Source: Phycobacter azelaicus
Lineage (GTDB): Bacteria > Pseudomonadota > Alphaproteobacteria > Rhodobacterales > Rhodobacteraceae
Direction: 5' to 3'
Length of the DNA: 64,000 bases
NCBI RefSeq assembly: GCF_014884385.1
Contig: NZ_WKFH01000003.1
Coordinates: forward strand, 3,720,015-3,784,014
The position numbers and the translations under genes were made by a program. Below the pieces are notes generated by a model, which searched no databases, was not told where the DNA came from, and worked only from the letters and a program-made list of their open reading frames with translations. Below, piece after piece: positions 8,753 through 18,677 of the stretch; the stretch's first letter is position 1, and every line of letters starts with the position of its first letter.

Positions 8753-9919
8753 TCAGGCCGCCAACCGATCAACCAATTGCCGCATGAAGTCGTGACCGGC
8801 ATTGAACTGTGCCACGGTGATAAATTCGTTGGGCTGATGGGCCTGGGCAATATCGCCAGGGCCACAGATCACGGCGGAATAGCCAGCCTCCTGAAACTGT
8901 CCCGCCTCAGTTCCGTAACTGACCACATGGGTGCCATTGTCACCCGTGATAGCCCGGACAAGCGATTCAGCTTCGCCGTCCTGTTCGGGCACCAGTCCGG
9001 GGACGTTGAACTTCTTGTCAATCTCGATCCGGGTATCCGGGTGGATGGCTTGCATCTCCGCTTCGATGCGACGCACCTCTGACAGATAGGCAGCCTCCCA
9101 ATCGGCGGTGTCCTCGCCAGGGACCACGCGGAAATCCATCACGAAGTGGCAGTCTTTTGCCGTAATGTTATGCGCGGTGCCGCCCTCGATCATGCCCACG
9201 TGACAGGTGGTATAGGGCGGCGTGAACATGGCCGGGATTTCGCCTGGATCCTGAGCCGCGTTTTCCGAATTGCGATGGTTGGCCCAGTCGATGAGCCGCG
9301 CGCCCTGCATGATGGCGCTGACCCCGGTGTGCATCAGCGAGCTGTGCACTTCGAAGCCCACCAAATGCGTATTGTACCCAATGCCGCCCTTATGGCCGGT
9401 CACCGCCTTCATCATCGACGGCTCCCCCACGATGACCGCGCTGCCCTTGGGCAGAACCGGCTGCATCGCCTCGATCATTGGCGGTGCCCCGGTGCAGCCG
9501 ATTTCCTCATCAAAAGACAGCGCCAGCTGCAAGGGACGTTTGACGCCGCGGCGGTGTGCCTCGACCAGCGCCCAGATGGCCAGCGCATCAAAGCCTTTCA
9601 TGTCGCAACAGCCGCGACCATAGTATTTGCCGTCTCGCTCAACGACGGTGAAGGGATCCGTGTCCCAGGGCTGGCCATCGACCGGAACAACATCGGTATG
9701 GCCTGACAGGACCACCGCGCCTTCGACCATCGGCCCCACGTGCGCAAAAACTGCGGCCTTGTGCGGCTGATCGGGATCTGTCCAGCGGTGCGGGGTGATG
9801 CCATGGGCAGAGAGATACTCCTCCACCCATTCTACCAAGGGCAGGTTGGTGTCCCGGCTGACCGTCGGGAAAGACACCAGTTTCTCCATCAACTGGAGCG
9901 GCGAGAGAACCTCGGTCAC
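8753..9919 (-). CDS. argE: ArgE-like M20 deacylase (acetylornithine deacetylase family)
   Basis: The 388-residue M20A enzyme resembles acetylornithine deacetylase. The metal-binding segments are SGHTDVVP (His74, Asp76) and YGRGCCDMKGF (Asp107), followed by the catalytic glutamates in LSFDEEIGCTG and a dimerisation domain. It would release acetate from N-acetyl-ornithine or deacylate related N-acyl amino acids. It starts with GTG at 9919, five bases after the ABC ATPase stop codon begins, so the two are probably translated together. That context argues for a role in using imported acylated amino acids or peptides as much as in arginine synthesis; the symbol is by family resemblance. Confidence 0.82.
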   Translation of the reverse strand: MTEVLSPLQLMEKLVSFPTVSRDTNLPLVEWVEEYLSAHGITPHRWTDPDQPHKAAVFAHVGPMVEGAVVLSGHTDVVPVDGQPWDTDPFTVVERDGKYYGRGCCDMKGFDALAIWALVEAHRRGVKRPLQLALSFDEEIGCTGAPPMIEAMQPVLPKGSAVIVGEPSMMKAVTGHKGGIGYNTHLVGFEVHSSLMHTGVSAIMQGARLIDWANHRNSENAAQDPGEIPAMFTPPYTTCHVGMIEGGTAHNITAKDCHFVMDFRVVPGEDTADWEAAYLSEVRRIEAEMQAIHPDTRIEIDKKFNVPGLVPEQDGEAESLVRAITGDNGTHVVSYGTEAGQFQEAGYSAVICGPGDIAQAHQPNEFITVAQFNAGHDFMRQLVDRLAA

Positions 9920-9923
9920 GGGA

Positions 9924-11744
9924 TCAATACCCGCTGTCGGTTGTCAGCACGAAGTGGCCAGGTTCCAGTTCCAGGTATTCCGAGGGCTCCGGTGTGTAAC
10001 CAACCGGATGGATCGGAGAGGGAATCGGTTTGAAGTTCAGGTCCTTCTCGCTCTTGCGCTTGCGCGGGTCGGCAATCGGAACAGCCTTCATCAGCGCCTG
10101 TGTGTAAGCGTGGAGCGGATTGGCAAAGACCCGGTCACGCGGGCCAATTTCTACAATACGGCCCAAGTACATCACGCCGACCTGATGGCTAACACGTTCC
10201 ACAACGGCCATGTCGTGGCTGATGAAGAGGAACGAAAGGCCCAGCTCGGATTGCAGTTCCATCATCAGGTTGAGAACCTGCGCCTGCACCGACACGTCAA
10301 GCGCCGACACGGCCTCGTCCGCGACGATCAGTTTCGGGTTCAGAGCCAGGGCGCGGGCAATGGCGATCCGTTGACGCTGACCGCCGGACATTTCATGCGG
10401 GAAGCGGCGCATGAAACTGCGCGGCAGATGTACCCGGTCAAACAGTGATGCGACCCGGTCTTGCAGTTCAGACCCGGAAGCGAGCCCATAGTTGCGCATC
10501 GGCTCGGCAACCTGGTCCATCAGCTGCATCTGGGGATTGAGCGAGGCAAAGGGATCCTGGAAGATCATCTGCATATCAAGGCGCGCTTTGTGCAGATCTG
10601 AGTTGTTCAGATCCAGAATATTGCGCCCCTCGAAATTCACCTCCCCCGACAGCGGCTCAACAAGCCGCAGGATCGACCGGCCCGCCGTGGACTTGCCGCA
10701 CCCGGATTCGCCCACCAGCGACAGGGTCTGACCCTTGAAAACCTTGAAAGAGACATCCTCCACCGCGTGGACATTCGCTACGGTGCGGCGCAACAGTCCG
10801 CCTTTGACCGGGAACCGCGTGGTGAGGTTCTTCACCTCGAGCAGCACCTCATCAGTGCCCTTGATCGGCTCAATCTTCTGACCCTCGACACCCATCAGCT
10901 TCATCGGCTCAGGATAGGGCTTGCCTTCCATCTCGCCCAGCTTCGGCACCGCGGCCAAGAGCGCCTTGGTGTAGTCATGCTGCGGGTTCTCGAAAATCTC
11001 GGTTACGGGGCCTTCCTCAACCTTGTTGCCCCGGAACATGACAACTACCCGGTCCGCCATCTGCGCCACCACGGCCATGTCATGGGTGATGAACATCACC
11101 GCCGTGCCGGTCTCGCGCTTGAGGCGGTCCATCAGGACGAGGATTTCGGCCTGAATGGTCACATCCAGTGCGGTTGTTGGCTCATCCGCAATCAGCAGTC
11201 GCGGTTCGCAGGCCATGGCCATCGCAATCACGACCCGCTGACGCATACCGCCCGACAGCTCGTGCGGGTACTGCTTGAGACGGCGCTCTGGCTCGGGAAT
11301 GCGAACCTGACGCAGCAGTTCGAGCGCGCGCTCTTCAGCTTGTTTCTTGGTCATCCCCTTGTGAATGCGTAGCCCTTCGGTCAGCTGACGGCCCACGGTG
11401 AAGACCGGATTGAGCGCAGTCATCGGCTCCTGGAAGATCATGCCGATCTCGTTGCCGCGAATCTGCTTCATCATCTCCTGCTCGGCCTTGGCAAGATCCG
11501 TCGTCTCTCCACCACGGCCGTTGAACATCAACTCACCGCCTGCGATTTCGCCGCCCCCGAACTCTACAAGGCGCATGAGAGACAAAGAGGACACCGACTT
11601 ACCCGATCCGGATTCGCCAACGATACAAACGGTTTCCCCCGGATTGACGTCGAAAGAAACGTTTTCAACGCCGACGACCGGTCCGTCCTTGGTCTGAAAT
11701 TCGACCCGCAAGCCTTTAATTTGTGCAATTGGTTGGTCCAGCAC
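9924..11744 (-). CDS. Peptide ABC transporter, fused double ATP-binding protein (DppD-DppF type)
   Basis: The 606-residue protein carries two complete ABC cassettes, equal to DppD/OppD and DppF/OppF joined. Cassette 1 has Walker A GESGSGKS (43-50), signature LSGGMRQRV and Walker B LLIADEPTTALD. Cassette 2 has GESGCGKS, MSGGQRQRI and LIVADEAVSALD, with Ala in place of the usual Pro after DE. Each cassette ends with an oligopeptide-transporter C-terminal segment. It powers the import system whose binding protein and permeases are encoded divergently at 12115-15959. The start is GTG 11744, preceded by AAAGGGGA. Fused two-cassette peptide ATPases are common in Rhodobacterales. Confidence 0.93.
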   Translation of the reverse strand: MLDQPIAQIKGLRVEFQTKDGPVVGVENVSFDVNPGETVCIVGESGSGKSVSSLSLMRLVEFGGGEIAGGELMFNGRGGETTDLAKAEQEMMKQIRGNEIGMIFQEPMTALNPVFTVGRQLTEGLRIHKGMTKKQAEERALELLRQVRIPEPERRLKQYPHELSGGMRQRVVIAMAMACEPRLLIADEPTTALDVTIQAEILVLMDRLKRETGTAVMFITHDMAVVAQMADRVVVMFRGNKVEEGPVTEIFENPQHDYTKALLAAVPKLGEMEGKPYPEPMKLMGVEGQKIEPIKGTDEVLLEVKNLTTRFPVKGGLLRRTVANVHAVEDVSFKVFKGQTLSLVGESGCGKSTAGRSILRLVEPLSGEVNFEGRNILDLNNSDLHKARLDMQMIFQDPFASLNPQMQLMDQVAEPMRNYGLASGSELQDRVASLFDRVHLPRSFMRRFPHEMSGGQRQRIAIARALALNPKLIVADEAVSALDVSVQAQVLNLMMELQSELGLSFLFISHDMAVVERVSHQVGVMYLGRIVEIGPRDRVFANPLHAYTQALMKAVPIADPRKRKSEKDLNFKPIPSPIHPVGYTPEPSEYLELEPGHFVLTTDSGY

Positions 11745-12114
11745 CCCAGTCGTCCCCTTTTGGCGTTCTATTGCTCACCGCATCGATGGCAGTGTTTCAA
11801 GGTCGTGATGTAAGCTGATCGACGAACATTCGTCAAACCCATGAGACCGGTCTGGGGGAATTTTTGGATCCAAAGGCTTGCAATTTCCGCAAACTCTGTT
11901 TCGATACGCGCACTGGCCATCAGGGGGCATCAGGGGAATGGGACCAAGCGATAGCTGCTTTGCGGAAACGCAGCGCTGGCTTTTGCGCTCCTCATCCATG
12001 CCTCATGGTGGTACGACGAACCATCCGCAGTGATGCGGCAACAGGTCCGGTCCTTAAAGTCCGGCCACATAACACGAAGAGCACCGTTTCTGTGTTCGAC
12101 AAGGAGAGTGTGAA
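11745..12114. promoter_or_regulatory. Divergent control region of the peptide ABC locus
   Basis: This 370-base region separates the minus-strand ATPase/hydrolase genes from the plus-strand binding-protein gene. It contains a perfect 12-bp palindrome TTTGGATCCAAA at 11863-11874, which resembles a GntR- or LacI-type half-site pair, and a 10-bp inverted repeat TTTCCGCAAA (11884-11893) / TTTGCGGAAA (11959-11968). I see no gene with coding character here. Shared control of both arms from this region is inferred. Confidence 0.55.
11863..11874. promoter_or_regulatory. 12-bp palindrome, candidate operator
   Basis: TTTGGATCCAAA is perfectly palindromic and lies 119 bases upstream of the ATPase start and about 240 bases upstream of the binding-protein gene. 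A similar core, TTGGATACAA, occurs ahead of kynU at 24511-24520. Function as a repressor site is inferred. Confidence 0.35.
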
Positions 12115-13815
12115 ATGAAAATCAAAACCCTATTGATGGGTGCTATTGCGTCTGCGGCGCTTGCCCCGGCAGCTTTTGCCGAACGCGGCGCAGATGGCCA
12201 GGTCAGCATCATTTACTGGCAGGCGCCGTCGATTCTGAACCCGTTCCTGTCGGGTGGTACAAAGGACGTAGAGGCCGCCTCTTTGGTCATTGAGCCGCTC
12301 GCCCGCTACGATCCCAACGGTCAGATGGTTCCCTTCCTCGCCGAAGAGATCCCGACGGTTGCTAACGGTGGCGTCAGCGAAGATCTGACCTCCATCACCT
12401 GGAAGATCAAATCCGGTCTCACCTGGTCCGATGGCACCCCGTTTACCTCGAAGGATGTGAAATTCACCTATGACTACTGCACCCACCCCGAAGGCGGCTG
12501 TGCGCAGGTCACCAAGTTCGAAGGCGTAACCTCGGTCGAAACCCCGGACGATCTGACCGTCAAGGTCACCTTCGAAGGCCCGACCCCCTTCCCCTATGGC
12601 CCCTTCGTTGGCGGTGAAAGCCCGATCATCCAGGCTGCTCAGTTCGCCGAGTGCCTGGGTGCAAAAGCGCCCGAGTGCACCGAGGCAAACTTCAACCCGA
12701 TCGGCACCGGCCCGTTCGTCGTTGACGAATTCAAGCCGAACGACGTGATCACCTTCTCGGCAAACCCGAACTACCGTGACCCGGCGAAGCCTGCCTTCGG
12801 CAAGGTCCTGTTCAAGGGTGGTGGTGACGCAACCGCAGCCGGCCGTGCCGTGATGGAAACCGGCGAATTCGACTACGCCTGGAACCTGCAGCTGGCCCCC
12901 GATGTGATCGCACAGATGGAAGCAGGCGGCAAAGGCAAGGCCATCGCAGGCTTTGGTCCGCTGGTCGAGCGCCTGATGCTGAACAACACCAACCCCGATC
13001 CGGCGCTTGGCCCGGACGAGCGTTCCGTGGTGCGTCCGCACCCCTTCTTGGGCGACCCGGCCGTCTACAAGGCAATGTCCATGGCCATCGACCGGCCCCT
13101 GTTGGTGGAAATCGGTTACGGCAAAGCCGGCAAAGTGACCTGTAACTGGGTGCCTGCACCTGCGGTTTACGCGGCCGATATTCCGGGCTGTGAAGTCCAG
13201 GACATCGCTGGCGCCAACAAGATGCTGGACGATGCTGGCTACAAGGACACCAACGGTGACGGCGTTCGCGAGACCCCGGACGGCAAGCCAATGAAGATCC
13301 TGTACCAGACCTCGACCAACGCCGTGCGTCAGGACTTCCAGGCTCTGATCAAGCAGTGGTGGAGCGAGATCGGCATCGAAACCGAACTGCGCAACATCAA
13401 CGCATCGGTCTTCTTTGGCGGTGACCCGGGCTCCCCGGATACCTTCCAGAAGTTCTATGCCGACGTTGAAATGTACGCCAACACCTTCAACGGTACCGAC
13501 CCGCAGTCCTACTTTGGTAACGGCCTGTGCGACAAGGCACCGAGCCCCGCGTCCCAGTGGCAGGGTGAGAACATCTCCCGCTTCTGCGACGAGGAGTTCG
13601 ACGCGCTGCACGCTGAGCTGACCAAGACCGCGGACGCTGCCAAGCGCGCCGAAATCGGCCAGCAGCTGAACACGATGATCTTCGAAAAAGGCGGCATGAT
13701 CCCGCTGGTTCACCGTGGTCGTCTGTCCGGTCAGGCAAACTCCCTCGGTGGTCACGTCCTGAACGTCTGGGACAGCGAACTCTGGGATATCGCTGACTGG
13801 TACCGCATCAAGTAA
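12115..13815 (+). CDS. Peptide ABC transporter substrate-binding protein (SBP_bac_5, DppA-like)
   Basis: The 566-residue protein starts with a classic signal peptide (MKIKTLLMGAIASAALAPAA, cleavage after AFA near residue 22). It then has the family-5 extracytoplasmic binding-protein fold, with IIYWQAPSILNPFLSGGTKD, the WKIKSGLTWSDGTPFTSKDV segment and NPIGTGPFVVDEF. It captures peptides or peptide-like compounds in the periplasm for the permeases encoded next. Cys pairs near 121-129 and 181-189 may form disulfides. AAGGAG sits 9 bases before the ATG. Codon use is strongly biased to C-ending preferred codons, suggesting high expression. A terminator just after it probably attenuates read-through into the permease genes. 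Confidence 0.94.
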   Translation: MKIKTLLMGAIASAALAPAAFAERGADGQVSIIYWQAPSILNPFLSGGTKDVEAASLVIEPLARYDPNGQMVPFLAEEIPTVANGGVSEDLTSITWKIKSGLTWSDGTPFTSKDVKFTYDYCTHPEGGCAQVTKFEGVTSVETPDDLTVKVTFEGPTPFPYGPFVGGESPIIQAAQFAECLGAKAPECTEANFNPIGTGPFVVDEFKPNDVITFSANPNYRDPAKPAFGKVLFKGGGDATAAGRAVMETGEFDYAWNLQLAPDVIAQMEAGGKGKAIAGFGPLVERLMLNNTNPDPALGPDERSVVRPHPFLGDPAVYKAMSMAIDRPLLVEIGYGKAGKVTCNWVPAPAVYAADIPGCEVQDIAGANKMLDDAGYKDTNGDGVRETPDGKPMKILYQTSTNAVRQDFQALIKQWWSEIGIETELRNINASVFFGGDPGSPDTFQKFYADVEMYANTFNGTDPQSYFGNGLCDKAPSPASQWQGENISRFCDEEFDALHAELTKTADAAKRAEIGQQLNTMIFEKGGMIPLVHRGRLSGQANSLGGHVLNVWDSELWDIADWYRIK

Positions 13816-13832
13816 GCGACCTTAGGTCCCTT

Positions 13833-13859
13833 GAGGCCCCGGTTCAGCGCCGGGGCCTC
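13833..13859 (+). terminator. Hairpin (attenuating terminator) after binding-protein gene
   Basis: A perfect 10-bp stem, GAGGCCCCGG paired with CCGGGGCCTC across a 7-base loop, followed by a short T-containing stretch. Its place between the binding protein and permease genes fits partial termination or 3' stabilisation, giving more binding protein than permease. Confidence 0.75.
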
Positions 13860-13966
13860 TTGCCATTTCCGTCCTGATCCGCTTTAGCGCGCCGGACAAA
13901 TGGAGCATAGGCGGACCTTCCGCCGCTCTGCCCTGACACAAACGAAAATCCAAAGGCGCCTCACTG

Positions 13967-14966
<1,000 letters not shown>

Positions 14967-14974
<8 letters not shown>

Positions 14975-15959
14975 TGCAGCCAAAGATAAGGCCGTACAGC
15001 ACTCCAGCGTGCAGCAAGAATCCGACAAGCCCGCTCGTAGTCAGTGGCGCGACATCTGGGATCAGTTCAAATCCCACCGTGGTGCCCTGTTCGGCGGCTG
15101 TATGTTCCTGTTCATCTGTCTTGGCGTGATCGTGGGTCCCTTCGTCTACTGGAACGATGCGCAATTCGTTCCAACCGGGCGCGACTTCATCAAGCTGCGC
15201 GACATGCGCCCGATCTATCACATGCTGTGGGATCCCTCGGCCAAGATGGACTGGGCCTACCCTCTTGGCACCGACAATCTGGGCCGCGACACCCTCGCAC
15301 GTCTGATGTTCGGTGGTCGCGTGTCTCTGGCGGTTGGCATGGCCGCGATGATCCTAGCCTTGCTGCTGGGCTCGCTCGTTGGCGTGATCGCAGGCTATTT
15401 CAAAAAGCTCGACGGCCTTTTGATGCGTCTGACTGACCTGTTCCTGGCCCTGCCCCTCTTGCCGATGATCCTGGTAGCCGCGGTTCTCTTCCGCGAAGCC
15501 CTGTCCAAAAGCATCGGCCCCGAGGGCGGCGTTTTCGTTCTGATCGTCTGCCTGATCGGCATCACCTCCTGGATGCCCACCGCGCGGATCGTGCGGGGCG
15601 ATGTGCTGGCCATCAAGGAGCGCGAGTTCGTTCTGGCAGCTCGCTCCATCGGCACCACACCGCGCAGCATCATCACGCGCCACATCCTGCCAAACGTGCT
15701 GTCGCCCATCATGGTCTCGGCAACTCTGGGGATCGCAACCGCGATCATCACGGAATCGGCGCTGTCGTTCCTTGGTTTCGGCTTCCCGCCGGACTTCCCC
15801 ACCTGGGGACGCCTCCTGAACGACGCGGTGGACCGCATGACGCTCTTCCCTGAGCGCGTTCTCTGGCCCGGCATCCTGATCTCGCTGACTGTTCTGAGCG
15901 TCAACTATCTTGGCGACGGCCTGCGCGATGCGCTGGATCCGCGAATCCGCGGACGTTAA
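14967..15959 (+). CDS. Peptide ABC transporter permease (DppC type)
   Basis: The 330-residue partner permease has a cytoplasmic N-terminal tail (about 1-40) ending in the OppC_N-type segment WDQFKSHRGALFGG. Around six helices follow, with the EAA loop FVLAARSIGTTPRSIITRHI. A periplasmic segment includes WAYPLGTDNLGRDTLARLMF, a hallmark of DppC/OppC proteins. ATG 14967 overlaps the dppB-like stop by 8 bases. A terminator follows at 16021. With the two-cassette ATPase and binding protein it completes one peptide importer. Confidence 0.93.
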
Positions 15960-16020
15960 GCGGGCCTAACCGGGCGAAACGCTTCCAACGTCCGCACATA
16001 TTCAAATAAAAACATAACCT

Positions 16021-16054
16021 CCGGCCGCCCCAGTTGGACGGCCGGTTTGTTTTT
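16021..16054 (+). terminator. Rho-independent terminator of the peptide permease operon
   Basis: A stem CCGGCCG / CGGCCGG with an 11-base loop, followed by TTTGTTTTT, 61 bases after the DppC-type stop codon. Confidence 0.85.
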
Positions 16055-16101
16055 CCAGCATTCCCCCGCCAGAACCTCCGTACCAGACCCCCATCTCGAA
16101 A

Positions 16102-16181
16102 CGGGAAAGCTTCCCGCACACACACGCAAAAATCGCAGACCTTCCCCTTGTCCGGTCGGCTAATTCCCGCCATTTCGGGAA
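16102..16181. promoter_or_regulatory. Paired CGGGAA/TTCCCG inverted repeats upstream of yeeE-like gene
   Basis: CGGGAA-N3-TTCCCG lies at 16102-16116 and TTCCCG-N6-CGGGAA at 16164-16181, giving four copies of the same hexamer within 80 bases just upstream of the transporter start at 16211. This arrangement suggests a regulator-binding region for the transporter gene; the regulator is unknown. Confidence 0.4.
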
Positions 16182-16210
16182 AAAGTTCCGATTTACCGAT
16201 GGAGAACGTC

Positions 16211-17284
16211 ATGTTCGAAACACTTGGTTTTGAAGAGACCACGGCCCGCGAGGCATCTGTTCTCTTCGCGCTTGGCATTGGTCTTGTCTTTGGCGTGCTG
16301 GCGCAGCTCACCAGCTTCTGCCTGCGCCGCACCATCACCGGCAGCGACCGCAGCCAGGCGGCCGGCGTCTGGGCGCTGGCCCTGGCGGTTGCAGTCCTTG
16401 GCACCCAAGGCGCCGTCTCACAGGGCTGGATCAGCTTTGAGGATCACCGTCTGCTGGCCGCTGATTTGCCGGTTCTGGCTGTTGTCACCGGAGGGCTGAT
16501 GTTCGGCGCGGGCATGATCCTCACGCGCGGCTGTGTCTCCCGACTGATGGTGCTGAGCGGCACCGGCAACCTGCGCGCGCTTCTGGTGATTGCCGTCTTT
16601 GCCATCACCGCCCATGCCACCCTTAAAGGAATTCTGGCGCCGCTGCGCACAAGCCTAGGTTCGGTCACCCTTCCCCTGGGCGAAACGGCTTCTCTGGCGG
16701 CGCTGCCGGGCGGAGGCCTCGTCTGGGCCGCCCTGATTGCCATTGCCGCGCTGGTGGTCGCCCTGCGGTCTGGCAATCGCATCCCGGCCCTTGCGGGGGC
16801 AGCTGTCATCGGCCTCTTGGTGCCGCTGGCCTGGGTCGGCACAGGCTATGTTCTCTATGATGAATTCGACCCCATCGCGATGGAGAGCCTCTCGTTCACC
16901 GCGCCGTCAGCCGATTCGCTGTTCTACGTGGTCGCCTCAAGCGCCGTGTCCGGCAGCTTTGGAACCGGTCTTGTGGGCGGTGTGCTGGTCGGTGCACTGA
17001 TCGCTGCGCTGATGACAGGCCGGTTCCAGTGGCAGAGCTTTGAAAGCCCTGCGCAAACCGGTCGCTACCTCTTCGGGGCAGTTCTGATGGGCGTCGGCGG
17101 TGTTCTGGCCGGAGGCTGCACCGTAGGCGCAGGCCTTGCAGGCGTTCCGACCCTTGGTGTGGCCGCCATTCTGGCGCTTGCCGCGATCATCCTCGGCGGC
17201 ATCGCCACCCATGCTGCGCTCAATGCAGTTTCTTCCGGATCCGCCGCACAGCGAGCCACACCAGCGCCACAACCGGCAGAGTGA
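16211..17284 (+). CDS. YeeE/YedE family sulfur-compound membrane transporter
   Basis: The 357-residue protein has about nine hydrophobic helices and two copies of the YeeE/YedE (DUF395) signature: GAGMILTRGCVSRL in the first half and GVGGVLAGGCTVGAGLAG in the second. The conserved Cys in each copy lines the pore in YeeE, a thiosulfate importer, where they relay the substrate. An extra Cys lies in QLTSFCLRRTITGS. The start is ATG 16211, preceded by GGAG at 6 bases; a longer in-frame extension back to 16034 has no similarity. Thiosulfate or selenium-compound transport is inferred from the family. Its end overlaps the convergent DUF3422 gene by 65 bases. Confidence 0.88.
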   Translation: MFETLGFEETTAREASVLFALGIGLVFGVLAQLTSFCLRRTITGSDRSQAAGVWALALAVAVLGTQGAVSQGWISFEDHRLLAADLPVLAVVTGGLMFGAGMILTRGCVSRLMVLSGTGNLRALLVIAVFAITAHATLKGILAPLRTSLGSVTLPLGETASLAALPGGGLVWAALIAIAALVVALRSGNRIPALAGAAVIGLLVPLAWVGTGYVLYDEFDPIAMESLSFTAPSADSLFYVVASSAVSGSFGTGLVGGVLVGALIAALMTGRFQWQSFESPAQTGRYLFGAVLMGVGGVLAGGCTVGAGLAGVPTLGVAAILALAAIILGGIATHAALNAVSSGSAAQRATPAPQPAE

Positions 17285-18500
17285 TCAGCCCAGTCATCAT
17301 CCCCTTGCTGAGCCCCACGGGCCCGGCGAGGGGATAGAGCGCGTAGGAGGCAAGGGAGACCGCGTAGTAGCTGATCGCAACAACGGACAGTCCCTCGACC
17401 GTGTGTTGCAGGCGCAAAGCGGTATCCGCCCGCCGGTCCATGCTCTCCAGCAGCGCCTGGTTCTGCGCGCTGCGCTCCACATCCACCCGGGTCCGAAGCA
17501 ACTCCCCTGCTCTACGCGCCCGATCCGCCAGCGTCACCAGGCGTTTTTCGGTGGATTTCACCGTTCGCATCGCCGGCTCATACCGGCGCAGCATGAACTC
17601 TGAAAAGGTTTGGTAGCCCTCGAGCCGCTCTTCCCGCAACAGCTTGATCCGCTGGTTCACCAAGGCCTCATAGGCCCCGGTTGCGCCAAACCGAAAGGCG
17701 GCACGTGCCGCCATTGCTTCCAACTCGGCGGACACGGTCAGCAGATGCGACAGGGTCTGCTCTGCCGGCACGCTGCTGCCGGTCATTTCAACCATGATCT
17801 CGCTAAGATGCGTGTCAAGGTTGCCAATAGTCGGCGTAAGACTGCGCGCGCGGGAGAACCCCAGCATCGACATCGCACGATAGGTTTCGATCTCGCAGAG
17901 CCGTTGAATAATGCGTCCGATACGGCGGCTGCCGGTTTCCCGGTTCACAAAGGCAACAAAGCGCATATGCCCAGCCGGATCGATACGGAAATCCCCGGCG
18001 ACAACCGCATTGTCATCCAGAACCCGCGACACAGCCATGCTCTCGGGGACAAGCCAGTCCTGCAGAATGGATTTGATAGCGGAGGTTTGCGGCCGTTCAA
18101 GAACCCGTACCATCAGGGAGGTGATCCGCTGCCCCGGTGCCTGCTCCAGCCAGTCCGCAGGGAATACCTCGAAATCCACGGGGTCAAAGGGGCGTTCGCT
18201 GACCCCATCGCTGTACAGGGTGTAGCTCACGAATTCGGTGTGCTGCTCCCACTTGAGCATGTGACGGCCCAGCTTGGCTGCGTGATGGGTGGCGCCCGGC
18301 TTGGGATGCGGCGCGCCGTGCCGATCAAGGAGATCCACAAGATGCGCAATGTCCAGGCTCCGGTCCCGATGCACCGCCTCCTCGGGCTGTTTGATCGCCA
18401 GGTAAACGACGGTACTGGGACAGGTCATTGTCGGGAAGGGCCGGGCGTGCAACTCATTGGCGAGCTGATAGCGCAACGGGTGATCCTGGATCGGGGGCAT
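17220..18500 (-). CDS. DUF3422 family membrane protein
   Basis: The 426-residue protein matches the DUF3422 family of proteobacterial proteins with unknown role. The N-terminal HPLRYQLANELHARPFP is its signature. A helical middle part (about 240-350) is followed by two C-terminal membrane helices around VVAISYYAVSLASYALYPL and GLITLPVVALVWLAV and a basic tail (RRIRKKLH), so it is anchored with most of the chain in the cytoplasm. ATG 18500 follows GAGGAG at 7 bases, better than an upstream in-frame start. It overlaps the yeeE-like gene tail to tail. Confidence 0.88.
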   Translation of the reverse strand: MPPIQDHPLRYQLANELHARPFPTMTCPSTVVYLAIKQPEEAVHRDRSLDIAHLVDLLDRHGAPHPKPGATHHAAKLGRHMLKWEQHTEFVSYTLYSDGVSERPFDPVDFEVFPADWLEQAPGQRITSLMVRVLERPQTSAIKSILQDWLVPESMAVSRVLDDNAVVAGDFRIDPAGHMRFVAFVNRETGSRRIGRIIQRLCEIETYRAMSMLGFSRARSLTPTIGNLDTHLSEIMVEMTGSSVPAEQTLSHLLTVSAELEAMAARAAFRFGATGAYEALVNQRIKLLREERLEGYQTFSEFMLRRYEPAMRTVKSTEKRLVTLADRARRAGELLRTRVDVERSAQNQALLESMDRRADTALRLQHTVEGLSVVAISYYAVSLASYALYPLAGPVGLSKGMMTGLITLPVVALVWLAVRRIRKKLH

Positions 18501-18625
18501 TGCGAGGCTCCTCTGCGGGTAGGCTGACCATAGACGAGGCGACACCCCCTGTAAAGAAGCGCATTAATTCAATAGCTTACAGGAATACAACGGCATACAG
18601 TTGCCGTACAACGGGCTATGACGAA

Positions 18626-18653
18626 AAAAGGCGCCCACGAAGGAGCGCCTTTT
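18626..18653 (-). terminator. Rho-independent terminator of pntAB
   Basis: On the minus strand, AAAAGGCGC pairs with GCGCCTTTT across a 10-base loop and is followed by further T residues, 25 bases after the pntB stop. Confidence 0.8.
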
Positions 18654-18677
18654 CAATCCGTTCTACCCTCAGGCAGA

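Noticed and set aside
8644..8865. 73-codon minus-strand frame upstream of the amidohydrolase triplet
   Set aside because: It overlaps the 3' end of the argE-like gene in another frame and has no ribosome site or similarity.
12130..13755. 541-codon minus-strand frame opposite the peptide-binding protein
   Set aside because: Shadow of the real gene; translation is His/Val/Arg-rich with no family features.
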